Positions 44,850 to 52,328 of a DNA stretch of 64,000 nucleotides are shown here, one piece after another. This stretch comes from Anabaena catenula FACHB-362 (GTDB taxonomy: Bacteria > Cyanobacteriota > Cyanobacteriia > Cyanobacteriales > Nostocaceae). Made by a program: the position numbers and the translations under genes. The stretch's first letter is position 1. Each line of letters opens with the position of its first letter. The stretch covers positions 1 through 64,000 of the forward strand of contig NZ_JACJTQ010000030.1 in NCBI RefSeq assembly GCF_014698735.1, written 5' to 3'. The notes beneath the pieces were generated by a model. The model was not told where the DNA came from, ran no database searches, and saw only the letters and a program-made list of their open reading frames with translations.

Positions 44850-45665
44850 TCACCCTTTCCCCAATTCCTGAGAACGTTCTTTAGCGGCTTTGACGGCTTC
44901 AATTAAAGCGGAACGAAATCCAGCCTTTTCTAATTCGCTCACACCAGCAATTGTGGTTCCACCAGGACTGGTAACTCTGTCTTTGAGTTCTGCAGGGTGT
45001 AATTTAGTTTCTTCTAAGAGTTTCGCTGTTCCTAGTACAGTGTGCAACGCTAGTTGTTTAGCAACTATTCTCGGTAAACCTGCGGCTACACCCCCATCAG
45101 CTAAGGCTTCTATCATCAGCGCTACATAAGCAGGGCCGCTACCAGATAAGCCTGTTACCGCATCCATTAGCGTTTCTGGAACTTCGACAACTTCTCCTAC
45201 TGCGGAAAAAATTTGCTGTGCTGTTTGCTGGTGGATAGGGTGAGTATAAGCACCTAAACAAATCGCCGTTATTCCGGCTCCCACTGTAGCGGGGGTATTG
45301 GGCATAGCGCGAATCACTGGCAGTTGGGGAAAGGCGGCTTCTAGCTGCTTTAAAGTTACACCTGCCAAGATGGAAATAATCAGGGGTGAATGTTTTGTAG
45401 GGAGGATATCTGCTAATTCTTGAGCGATCGCACTAAATACCTGGGGCTTAACTGCCAACATGACAGCTTCCTGAGCCTCAGCTAAAACCAGGCAATTATC
45501 CGTCGTCACTCTTACATCATATTGCTGCTGTAAAAAACTTTGCCGAGAAGCTTGCGGTTCACTAACGATAACTTCTGAACCGTGATAAATTCCTCTAGCT
45601 ATCAAGCGGGATAACAGTGCTTCACCCATTACCCCGCCACCAATTAAACCAAATTTAATAGTCAT
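44850..45665 (-). CDS. proC: Pyrroline-5-carboxylate reductase
   Basis: A 271-residue enzyme making proline from pyrroline-5-carboxylate with NADPH. The Rossmann start TIKFGLIGGGVMGEALLSR, the MPNTPATVGAGITAI block and the C-terminal SGSGPAYVALMIEALADGGV and VTSPGGTTIAGVSELE are diagnostic. The frame is open to an ATG at 45686, but the ATG at 45665 gives the canonical N-terminus; the extra codons come from a GACTAAT repeat. It is the last gene of the pipX-pipY-sepF-proC string. Confidence 0.95.
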   Translation of the reverse strand: MTIKFGLIGGGVMGEALLSRLIARGIYHGSEVIVSEPQASRQSFLQQQYDVRVTTDNCLVLAEAQEAVMLAVKPQVFSAIAQELADILPTKHSPLIISILAGVTLKQLEAAFPQLPVIRAMPNTPATVGAGITAICLGAYTHPIHQQTAQQIFSAVGEVVEVPETLMDAVTGLSGSGPAYVALMIEALADGGVAAGLPRIVAKQLALHTVLGTAKLLEETKLHPAELKDRVTSPGGTTIAGVSELEKAGFRSALIEAVKAAKERSQELGKG

Positions 45666-45715
45666 TTGTGAATAGATATTAGTCATTAGTCCACCTAATG
45701 ACTAATTTAACTTTA

Positions 45716-46309
45716 TTATTGTGCTGCTCGGTTAACTTCGCTTCCCCAAGCTGGAGTTGTACTTGCGGGACGACTGGGGCGTGCTGCTGGTTGGGGTACT
45801 TCATGTAAAAAGCCACCTTGAGTGCTAACTTGCACACAACTGGGGGTAAACAAAAAGATACTTTCACCAATCCGCTCTTGATGTCCATCTAGAGCATATG
45901 TACCACCAGCCACAAAATCTACTGCCCGTTGAGCCTGATCCGGGTCCATAATCGTCAAGTTTAATACTACGGATTTGCGCTCGCGTAATGCTTGAATTGC
46001 CTGAGGCATTTCTTCAAAAGTTCGTGGCTCAAGTACTAAAACTTCGGAAATTCCATTAATTGCACCTGGCATACCAATCACATTACTCATAGGCTTTGAC
46101 CCTGCTGCGGCTACTTCTTCTCCCATTGTAGGCATGGGTTCGCGCCAACGTCGATTGGGTGTAGTGGTTTCTTGTGGAGCAGGTTGAGGATTTTCTTGCT
46201 GATACATATTTTGGTAGCTATCAGTTTCCGGCTCCTCTTCGTAGTACTCGTATTCTACTTGCTCATTCAGCCCTACAAAATCTCTAAGTTTGGAAAATAT
46301 ATTGTTCAT
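45716..46309 (-). CDS. sepF: Cell division protein SepF
   Basis: A 197-residue FtsZ-interacting protein that tethers the Z ring to the membrane in cyanobacteria. The N-terminal amphipathic segment [16 protein letters not shown] is followed by an acidic, glutamine-rich linker and the SepF core (about 85-175): [41 protein letters not shown] and [23 protein letters not shown]. The C-terminus is proline/arginine-rich. Location between pipY and proC is the usual cyanobacterial order. A 360-bp spacer separates it from pipY, so it may also have its own promoter. Confidence 0.95.
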   Translation of the reverse strand: MNNIFSKLRDFVGLNEQVEYEYYEEEPETDSYQNMYQQENPQPAPQETTTPNRRWREPMPTMGEEVAAAGSKPMSNVIGMPGAINGISEVLVLEPRTFEEMPQAIQALRERKSVVLNLTIMDPDQAQRAVDFVAGGTYALDGHQERIGESIFLFTPSCVQVSTQGGFLHEVPQPAARPSRPASTTPAWGSEVNRAAQ

Positions 46310-46673
46310 TTTGTACGCTCCCGGTGGAAATTACCTTAATTGCTTTGGCTGTTAATTATTGACAACCAATTGTGATTGCTATAGTAGCCGCTGCCTGGGG
46401 CAGTTTTATTGCCCTTAGTAGCCTCTAGTACAGGTTTTCATAAGAAAAAGATGGTTCTAGAAAGGACTATACCTTAACTGGACACAACAATGAGTCAAAA
46501 TTATATCCTAAGTTTTGGTCAAGGTAAAATCCTATCTACTTCATTTTGTCTTAGTAATTACATTTGTCAATATTATATCTTTAAGACACGCATCATACTG
46601 TAACGTACTGAATTGGTTTTCAGCAAGTTCGGTCTTTATTTTGATACTTAACCCCAAGCCAGAAGCAAAAAGA

Positions 46674-47342
46674 TCAGGTTCTCTCCCCAAATAATATAGT
46701 TCCCAATCTAACCATCGTTGCACCTGCTGGCACTGCCAATTGATAATCCCCTGACATACCCATTGATAGATGCTGCATGGTAATATTTGGCCAGTTTTGT
46801 GATTCAATGGCTTTTGCTAGTTTATTAGTCCTATTAAATACATCTATAATCTCAGCATCAGCCAAACCACGGGGGAGAATTGTCATCAAACCTTGAATTT
46901 GTAAATTTTTGCATTGGTTAAGTGCCGCCAAATCAGCTAAAAGTTCCGGAACCATCCAACCAGATTTACTAGGATCTGGGAGAATTTTGACTTGTAAGCA
47001 AACCTGGGGACTCACACCTAGCTGTTGCGCCAGACTATCGAGACGTTGGGCAATCTGCAAATTATCGACTGAGTGAATCCAGTCAAATAGTTCCAAAGCT
47101 TTTTTAGCTTTATTACTTTGTAAATTTCCAATAAAGTGCCAGGTAATATCCGACAAATCTTGCAACTCGGATTGTTTGCTGGCAGCTTCTTGGATGCGAT
47201 TTTCGCCAAAATCACGAATTCCGGCGGCATAAGCCTCCCTCATTAGTGCGGTTGGCACTTGCTTACTAATAGCAATCAACCGCACTGAATCAGGAAGTGA
47301 GGCACGAATGGCAGCAATACGTTCACTAATCGAACTACTCAT
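46674..47342 (-). CDS. pipY: PLP homeostasis protein, YggS/PipY family
   Basis: A 222-residue single-domain PLP-binding protein of the YggS/PROSC family, which acts in vitamin B6 and amino acid homeostasis rather than as a known enzyme. The PLP lysine is in VRLIAISKQVPTALMREAY. Also visible are DFGENRIQEA, WHFIGNLQSNKA, a C-terminal LSMGMSGDYQLAVPAGATMV and RLGTILFGER. Its start overlaps the pipX stop by four bases (ATGA), which indicates translational coupling. The pairing with pipX is the reason the cyanobacterial gene is called pipY. Confidence 0.95.
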   Translation of the reverse strand: MSSSISERIAAIRASLPDSVRLIAISKQVPTALMREAYAAGIRDFGENRIQEAASKQSELQDLSDITWHFIGNLQSNKAKKALELFDWIHSVDNLQIAQRLDSLAQQLGVSPQVCLQVKILPDPSKSGWMVPELLADLAALNQCKNLQIQGLMTILPRGLADAEIIDVFNRTNKLAKAIESQNWPNITMQHLSMGMSGDYQLAVPAGATMVRLGTILFGERT

Positions 47343-47617
47343 TGGAAGGTGCGTTGGAAAACACTCTGAAGCTGATCGTACTCCTGGGATTTGCCATTGC
47401 GACGTAAAGTACGTAAGCGATTTTCCAGCATCATTCTGGCTTCAGTACGTCCAATTGACTGAAATTTAATCCCTTTAACGTCATTTGTTACCAAGAAAAA
47501 TAAACGTTGGGCATAAAGTGTAGTGAACAGATCCTGGTTATCATCAACCATACAGATCCTATATAGCAAACCCCACGTAGGATGATTTATGTAAGTTTCT
47601 GAGTAGTCTGGATTCAT
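47339..47617 (-). CDS. pipX: Transcriptional co-activator PipX
   Basis: A 92-residue protein that binds either PII or the nitrogen regulator NtcA according to 2-oxoglutarate and ADP levels. The Tudor-like N-terminal domain (about 1-60) has NHPTWGLLYRICMVDDNQDL, then YAQRLFFLVTND and KFQSIGRTEARMMLENRLRT. Two C-terminal helices follow. Length is canonical. It is the first gene of the pipX-pipY pair and overlaps pipY by four bases. Confidence 0.96.
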   Translation of the reverse strand: MNPDYSETYINHPTWGLLYRICMVDDNQDLFTTLYAQRLFFLVTNDVKGIKFQSIGRTEARMMLENRLRTLRRNGKSQEYDQLQSVFQRTFQ

Positions 47618-47624
47618 TTAATAG

Positions 47625-47858
47625 TCAAGGTTGGAGTACATATATTCTGTTTTCGCAGTCAAAGACAAACATTCCGACGATAATAGATATTCTTTTGCCA
47701 GAATCTTTGCTGACAATGCGAAACTGACGACATTTTGCCAGGTAATGGCTTTCATGAAGACCTTGATCTAGTTTCTCATTTGCAGGTAAAGTATGAGTAC
47801 CTATAGGAAAATTGGCAACAGAAGTTAAACCTTCTAGTCTGGATGACGCGCAATTCAC
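47625..47858 (-). CDS. Possible small protein upstream of pipX
   Basis: A 77-codon frame with a GTG start. The C-terminal half reads like protein (HYLAKCRQFRIVSKDSGKRI, then SIIVGMFVFDCENRIYVLQP), while the N-terminal half is unconvincing. A 46-codon frame (47855-47995, MERSLCNEKSESWFSS onward) ends in a GTGA overlap with this start. The two could be pieces of one frameshifted gene, or neither may be real. It lies just 8 bases before the pipX start. Confidence 0.3.
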   Translation of the reverse strand: MNCASSRLEGLTSVANFPIGTHTLPANEKLDQGLHESHYLAKCRQFRIVSKDSGKRISIIVGMFVFDCENRIYVLQP

Positions 47859-48208
47859 AAATCATGGGGTACTACTAGACAGGGAGATTTACCAGCTGAT
47901 TTGTTCACAGATTCCCAGGAGGAAAGCGCCTTTGAAGTTCCGAAGAGTGAAGAAAACCAGCTTTCGGACTTCTCGTTGCACAAGCTTCTTTCCATCCTGC
48001 CATAATTCTCGCTTTATGGCGCAAATAATAGTCAAAGTAATTGATAATAGTGCCTACGGTCCCGCTAGGGATACGTAATTCGTAATTCGTAATAGTGCCG
48101 AACGTTGGCGTAGCCTACGTAGTTGCAATCATTTGGGGCTTGTACCCTCTTAATTACGTTGCTTTAGCTTGCGCTCGGTAGAAGAATTGCTCAAACCTAG
48201 TTACCCAC
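47859..48208. other. Spacer with dispersed repeats
   Basis: Apart from the doubtful frames noted above, this stretch holds small Nostocales repeats: GCCTACGGTCCCGCTAGGGA (48052-48071), two GTAATTC units, and CGAACGTTGGCGTAGCCTAC (48102-48121). No gene is supported. Confidence 0.5.
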
Positions 48209-48257
48209 AAAAAACAGTTGCTACAACGGGACTAAACTTGTTGCAGCAACTGTTGTT
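48209..48257 (-). terminator. Rho-independent terminator of the PUFA-like cluster
   Basis: On the minus strand an almost perfect stem, AACAGTTGCT.CAAC / GTTG.AGCAACTGTT, is followed by TTTTTTG. It lies 28 bp after the stop of the TubC-domain gene and is correctly oriented to end transcription of the cluster. Confidence 0.8.
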
Positions 48258-48284
48258 TTAAAATTACTAAGTCTGGAAATTAAT

Positions 48285-50162
48285 TTAACTTTGGGAATTA
48301 CCTAGATTTGCTTTCAGAGAAGCAAAATTTTTACCACCTAGTTCAATTTGATCGGCCACACATCCATATTTTAACCTATCAACTAGATACTCTACATCAT
48401 GAGCAATAAAATTTGTGCCATGATCTGGTTCTATTAAACTCACTAAATTGATATTTTTTATTTTTTGATTAGCTAAATTAGAGAAGCCTAAAAAATTCAA
48501 TACTCCTGATTCATATGTGCCACAGGGTACTGACGGATTAGTTACACCAACGCAATATTCATGTTCTTGAAACCAATCAAATGCTGGATAGCCGTGAAAG
48601 TGAACAATTGGCGCACCATTTTCAATTAATTCCGGTGTATACAGAGCAGCAGAAAGACTAATTGCCAGCATGACATAGATATCATACGAAGGTTTGACAT
48701 CTATTTTTTGCTGCTGCATTTCTATTGGTAATTGCAGATATAATTTATCTTGCAACCCAATCCGGATAATATCTTGTTCAAGATTTAAATCGGTTTTATT
48801 CGAGCCTGAACGAGAACTAACTAGCCAAATATCAGGAATTTGCTTAAATACATATTCTCCATCAATAATGATTTTAATATAACGTCTACTTGCTTCATTT
48901 TGCCGAACTTCATTACTACTAAATCCAGGAACTGGCAATAAATTCTCCCACTCATAATTAGTTATTTCTGGTTTTCCTACATAGTGAGGAGGTTCTGCAT
49001 AAGCTACAAAACCATAAGAGACTCCTGTTCTACCATTGACGATGATGTTGACAATATCTCTGTGAGACTTTCTTTTCAGAACTTCAGCCAGCTTAAAACC
49101 AGCCGGAAATAAACCAGTTGAGGCTAATTCTCGTCCTAAATTTACTAAATTGGTAGCATATTTAGATATATGAGGATTATAGTTTCCTATTTCAAATCGA
49201 CTCATTAATAGTGGGGCTATGGGAACGAAAACTTTAGGAATTAGGGATTTGGAGACAAAATTATCTAGTTCAGATTTAGAAAAAATAGAATCTGATAGAT
49301 TCATGTTTAGAATAGAAATCTGATTAGTAGATACACCAATCACAATTTGTGAAAATGTTCTAATTAGTGTGTTTATGCCAATGCTAATTTTTTCTTTATA
49401 TGGTGTGATTGGATTGACAAATTTATGATCTATTTCACTGAGGATAATCACTTGTGTATTTGTCGGATCTTCAACATACTTAGCTGCATGATCTTCAGCC
49501 CAACTACTCAATTTAGCAATTTGCACAACCGACATTTGGCGATTTTTTGCCAGCCAGCGAGAAGAAAATCTATATAGATTCTCCGCTATGAATATGCCTA
49601 TTTTTCTGAGCCAAGAATTCGGTCTTTCGATATCTATAACTGCATTAATTTCTGCTTTCACTCCTCTCAGCTTGAAGGAGATTTTTTTGTTAAATATGGG
49701 AATTTTAATATCATAAAAGAAATCTGCTGTAGCTTCCTGCCAAGGCAGAACTTTCACGCCAAAGTTTTTGAGTTTAACTGCTAATTCTTGACGGAATTTA
49801 ATAATTATTAGATTTTGATAACCATTAGGTAAAGGTCTAAATGTAACACTGAGGTTTTCAGCCATCAATTTAGGGTTAATAATTGGTGGTTGATATGCTA
49901 GAGGTGATTCTCCTGCAAAGCCACCAATTAATCTGCCAATAGTTTCTAAGCTAATTCCCTGACTTAGAGGCTCAGATTCACATTTCGGTGTGATATTCAT
50001 TTCTTGTATTAGTGCCAGAATATCAGCTTTATAGGTGGCTATTTCAGCCTGTACTTCTGGTGTAATCACACCCTTAGGAGAGCGAATATTTAGTTTAGTA
50101 TTTTCTACCCAAAATTGAACACCTTGTTGAGTCAGTTTCGCTAGAATTTCGGATGCGTTCAT
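48285..50162 (-). CDS. TubC docking-domain protein with unrecognised body
   Basis: A 625-residue protein. Residues 1-50 are a TubC N-terminal docking domain (ILAKLTQQGVQFWVENTKLN, then KADILALIQEM), the type that pairs NRPS/PKS subunits. The remaining about 570 residues are unrecognised: mixed alpha/beta with no transmembrane segment, no thiolation, KS, AT or adenylation motif, and no GXSXG. Notable blocks are VVQIAKLSSWAEDHAAKYVE, VIILSEIDHKFVNP and GAPIVHFHGYPAFDWFQEHE. His- and Asp-rich clusters (HFHGYPAFDW, EPDHGTNFIAHDVEYL) could be catalytic. As the last gene of the cluster it probably docks onto an assembly-line partner and carries out a terminal or tailoring step. That is an inference. 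Confidence 0.7.
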   Translation of the reverse strand: MNASEILAKLTQQGVQFWVENTKLNIRSPKGVITPEVQAEIATYKADILALIQEMNITPKCESEPLSQGISLETIGRLIGGFAGESPLAYQPPIINPKLMAENLSVTFRPLPNGYQNLIIIKFRQELAVKLKNFGVKVLPWQEATADFFYDIKIPIFNKKISFKLRGVKAEINAVIDIERPNSWLRKIGIFIAENLYRFSSRWLAKNRQMSVVQIAKLSSWAEDHAAKYVEDPTNTQVIILSEIDHKFVNPITPYKEKISIGINTLIRTFSQIVIGVSTNQISILNMNLSDSIFSKSELDNFVSKSLIPKVFVPIAPLLMSRFEIGNYNPHISKYATNLVNLGRELASTGLFPAGFKLAEVLKRKSHRDIVNIIVNGRTGVSYGFVAYAEPPHYVGKPEITNYEWENLLPVPGFSSNEVRQNEASRRYIKIIIDGEYVFKQIPDIWLVSSRSGSNKTDLNLEQDIIRIGLQDKLYLQLPIEMQQQKIDVKPSYDIYVMLAISLSAALYTPELIENGAPIVHFHGYPAFDWFQEHEYCVGVTNPSVPCGTYESGVLNFLGFSNLANQKIKNINLVSLIEPDHGTNFIAHDVEYLVDRLKYGCVADQIELGGKNFASLKANLGNSQS

Positions 50163-50202
50163 TACTAAATCTCCCAGTTTTTAAGGAAGTACAAAGAAGA
50201 GA

Positions 50203-50256
50203 AAAAAAGAAGACACTTCACTGGAACGGTTTTCCCCCAATCCTGCGAAGTGTCCG
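50203..50256 (-). terminator. Terminator-like hairpin inside the PUFA-like cluster
   Basis: The minus strand reads GGACACTTCGC, a 20-base loop, then GTGAAGTGTC and TTCTTTTTTTC. It lies between the carrier-protein gene and the TubC-domain gene. It could attenuate expression of the last gene, or mark separate promoters. A second hairpin (CATAGTAGT / ACTACTATG, 50301-50342) without a T-run sits just after the carrier-protein stop. Confidence 0.65.
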
Positions 50257-50347
50257 TCTTGTAGGAGGAAAAAACTTAAAATTCTTTATTGCTTTAGATG
50301 CATAGTAGTTGATCGTCTTGTAGCTAATTACGCACTACTATGAGAGT

Positions 50348-50653
50348 TTATATCTGCAAAATTTCGGTTTGGGAATTTTCCAATTCTTCGGCTAACCGTT
50401 GAGCAAGTTCTTCAATAGTAGGGTAGTACCAAAGATGGATAAGAGACAACTTAAATCCCATCATTTTCTCGGCTTTACTAGCAAGAGTCATTGCTTGTGC
50501 TGAATCTAAACCGTAACTATCCAAAGGTTCTCGAATATCTATTTCATCTGGATTGACTCCCAATAAAGAAGAAATTTGAGAAACTAGCCAAGCTTGAATC
50601 TCTAAAGTAGAGTAAGCTGGTTCTTTGTGGGAATTAGAAAGAGAATTACTCAT
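50348..50653 (-). CDS. Free-standing acyl/peptidyl carrier protein
   Basis: A 101-residue PP-binding protein. The phosphopantetheine site is LDSYGLDSAQAM with S51, flanked by the usual helices (WLVSQISSLLGVNPDEIDI and SLIHLWYYPTIEELAQRLAE). The YPTIEELAQRLA ending is typical of discrete carrier domains of assembly lines. Its start codon directly follows the stop of the acyltransferase gene (one gene ends at 50654, the other starts at 50653), so they are coupled. It presumably holds the acyl chain for transfer by that enzyme. Confidence 0.88.
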   Translation of the reverse strand: MSNSLSNSHKEPAYSTLEIQAWLVSQISSLLGVNPDEIDIREPLDSYGLDSAQAMTLASKAEKMMGFKLSLIHLWYYPTIEELAQRLAEELENSQTEILQI

Positions 50654-51982
50654 TTATGTACCTCTCAGTTGTAAAGAATTAAACGTGACATCAGAGATGA
50701 AATTAATAACATTTGTGACAAGTGCTTCCATTGTTTTTTGGCTAATTGAAGGCTGAGAAAATACAAAATTTAATAGCATTTTTCCCTGAAACGTGGCAAC
50801 ATGAATAACAAAAATACCTGCATACAAACTATGGGAACCTGCAAAACTAATTTCTTCTAGTTCTAACTCCCCATAAGTTGCGGGAATATTTACTTTGCCA
50901 ATATTAGATACTGAAACTGTAGCAGCTATTTGTTTGGGAAAAATCAAACTAAAGTCTATAAGTTGTTTAGCAATTAATATCATGTTAAAGATATCTTGAC
51001 GCTTGATTCCAGCTTCTAGATTTTGCTTAACTTCCCGTGCTAAATCCCAGAAAGATGTATTGGGTTTTATGCTGTGAAATCCCATCATTGATGTGGCTAA
51101 AACAGCCAGATTTTCTTCATTAACTGTAGGTTGCAGTCGTTTTCGTAAATCAAGATATGATAAACTGTTTACTCGCACATTTTTTTGATTTTTATTGATG
51201 ATTTTTCTGGCTACTGTAAACATGAGAATGGCAGACAAAGCACTATGTACTGTGGTATTTTCCTGCCGACAGCGCTGAACAAATTTTTGAGTTAATTCTG
51301 TGTCTATCTGCCTGTGAATAATAGCGGAACGACGCTGAGAGATGGAGACATATTTTTCAAATCCTAATGTTTGTGGTTGATTCCATATTTTATAAAATCC
51401 CAATTTTAACAAACATAAAAGTCCGCTAATCTTACCTGTAAACCCCTGTTTAGATTTAGGTATTAGGGTTTCAATAGGTGGCAAAGTTTCTAATCTTCTA
51501 ACTGGTTCAATGGGTTCACAAGATGTCAGTCTTTGATAATAATTCAATATTTCTGAATGCAGTTTAATGCTAGATAAACCATCGGAAATTGCATGGTGTA
51601 GGGTAGTAATTAAGTAACTAATTTTTTGCTCATTGAGAATATGCACAAGCACTACTCGCAACAGACATTTACTACTATCAATTTCCTGGTTCATCTCTTC
51701 ATTAACAACTTCTTGCCACTGCTCCTCATTGATGTGATTAACAATCCGTAAATCAATTTTTTCTGTACCTGCGGTTTTAAAATAGCAACATTTTCGGAAA
51801 TGAATAATTCGTGAGTTGAGACGAGGATGACGATACTGAAGAATATCTAGAGATTGCCTGAGAACTGCTTCTTGGAAATTACCTTTGATGCGACTAATAG
51901 TGACTAAATTCCATGTTTTCGCACGTCTATTGAGTATTTCCATCGCTTGTTCTACATTGCCCAATTTTCTGTCGCTGGACAT
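50654..51982 (-). CDS. Condensation-domain-like acyltransferase (PapA/WES-like)
   Basis: A 442-residue enzyme of the CoA-dependent/condensation acyltransferase superfamily. The catalytic motif HHAISDG is at residues 129-135 with H130 and D134. The second half contains the YLDLRKRLQP and VSNIGKV segments typical of alcohol O-acyltransferases such as PapA5. It lacks adenylation or thiolation domains, so it is a stand-alone transferase rather than an NRPS module. With the adjacent carrier protein it probably esterifies the polyketide/fatty acyl chain to an alcohol or sugar acceptor. The ATG is preceded by AGAAGG, and before a MITE insertion it started two bases after the stop of the pfaD-like gene. 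Confidence 0.8.
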   Translation of the reverse strand: MSSDRKLGNVEQAMEILNRRAKTWNLVTISRIKGNFQEAVLRQSLDILQYRHPRLNSRIIHFRKCCYFKTAGTEKIDLRIVNHINEEQWQEVVNEEMNQEIDSSKCLLRVVLVHILNEQKISYLITTLHHAISDGLSSIKLHSEILNYYQRLTSCEPIEPVRRLETLPPIETLIPKSKQGFTGKISGLLCLLKLGFYKIWNQPQTLGFEKYVSISQRRSAIIHRQIDTELTQKFVQRCRQENTTVHSALSAILMFTVARKIINKNQKNVRVNSLSYLDLRKRLQPTVNEENLAVLATSMMGFHSIKPNTSFWDLAREVKQNLEAGIKRQDIFNMILIAKQLIDFSLIFPKQIAATVSVSNIGKVNIPATYGELELEEISFAGSHSLYAGIFVIHVATFQGKMLLNFVFSQPSISQKTMEALVTNVINFISDVTFNSLQLRGT

Positions 51983-52011
51983 ATTTATAAACCTTCTGGA
52001 CGATATTGACT

Positions 52012-52328
52012 CAATACTGTTCGGTTAAGAGTTTTTGTAGGTTGGGTTAAGCGACAGCGCAACCCAACAAAAGTCCGTAAATGTTGGGTAACAAGAATGT
52101 CAACCCAACGGGAGCATCCCAATTTTGCAAAATCACCACACTCACCAGCAAAACCTTTTAAACTTTCTTGACCTTCGCGCTCTTCTCTTCAAGACACTTC
52201 GTGAACGCGTCTTTGCGGTTCGTTTCTTTCAAGCCTTAGGTCATCGGATAAAAACAAACTTACACATTTGGGATGCTCCCAACCCAACCTACCTAATTTA
52301 ATGTTTTTAGCTTAACCGACAAGTATTG
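52012..52328. mobile_element. MITE, 317 bp, with 10-bp target duplication (copy 2), carrying a nested element
   Basis: The terminal inverted repeats CAATACTGTTCGGTTAAG and CTTAACCGACAAGTATTG match copy 1 at 39125-39307. A perfect 10-bp direct repeat, GATATTGACT, flanks it at 52002-52011 and 52329-52338. The last 17 bases supply the terminal ILVG residues and the stop codon of the pfaD-like gene. Inside lies a second element (52110-52280). Confidence 0.92.
52110..52280. mobile_element. Nested MITE, 171 bp, with 8-bp target duplication
   Basis: Terminal inverted repeats GGGAGCATCCCAA and TTGGGATGCTCCC enclose a GC-mixed interior without an open transposase frame. The flanks AACCCAAC at 52102-52109 and 52281-52288 are an 8-bp direct repeat. 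Copy 1 of the host MITE lacks this insertion, so it came later. Confidence 0.85.

Noticed and set aside
45666-45686. Seven-codon extension of proC
   Set aside because: The canonical ProC N-terminus starts at the internal ATG; the extension comes from a GACTAAT repeat.
46541-46807. 88-codon minus-strand frame overlapping the end of pipY
   Set aside because: It overlaps the conserved pipY C-terminus in another frame, has no family resemblance and no ribosome binding site.
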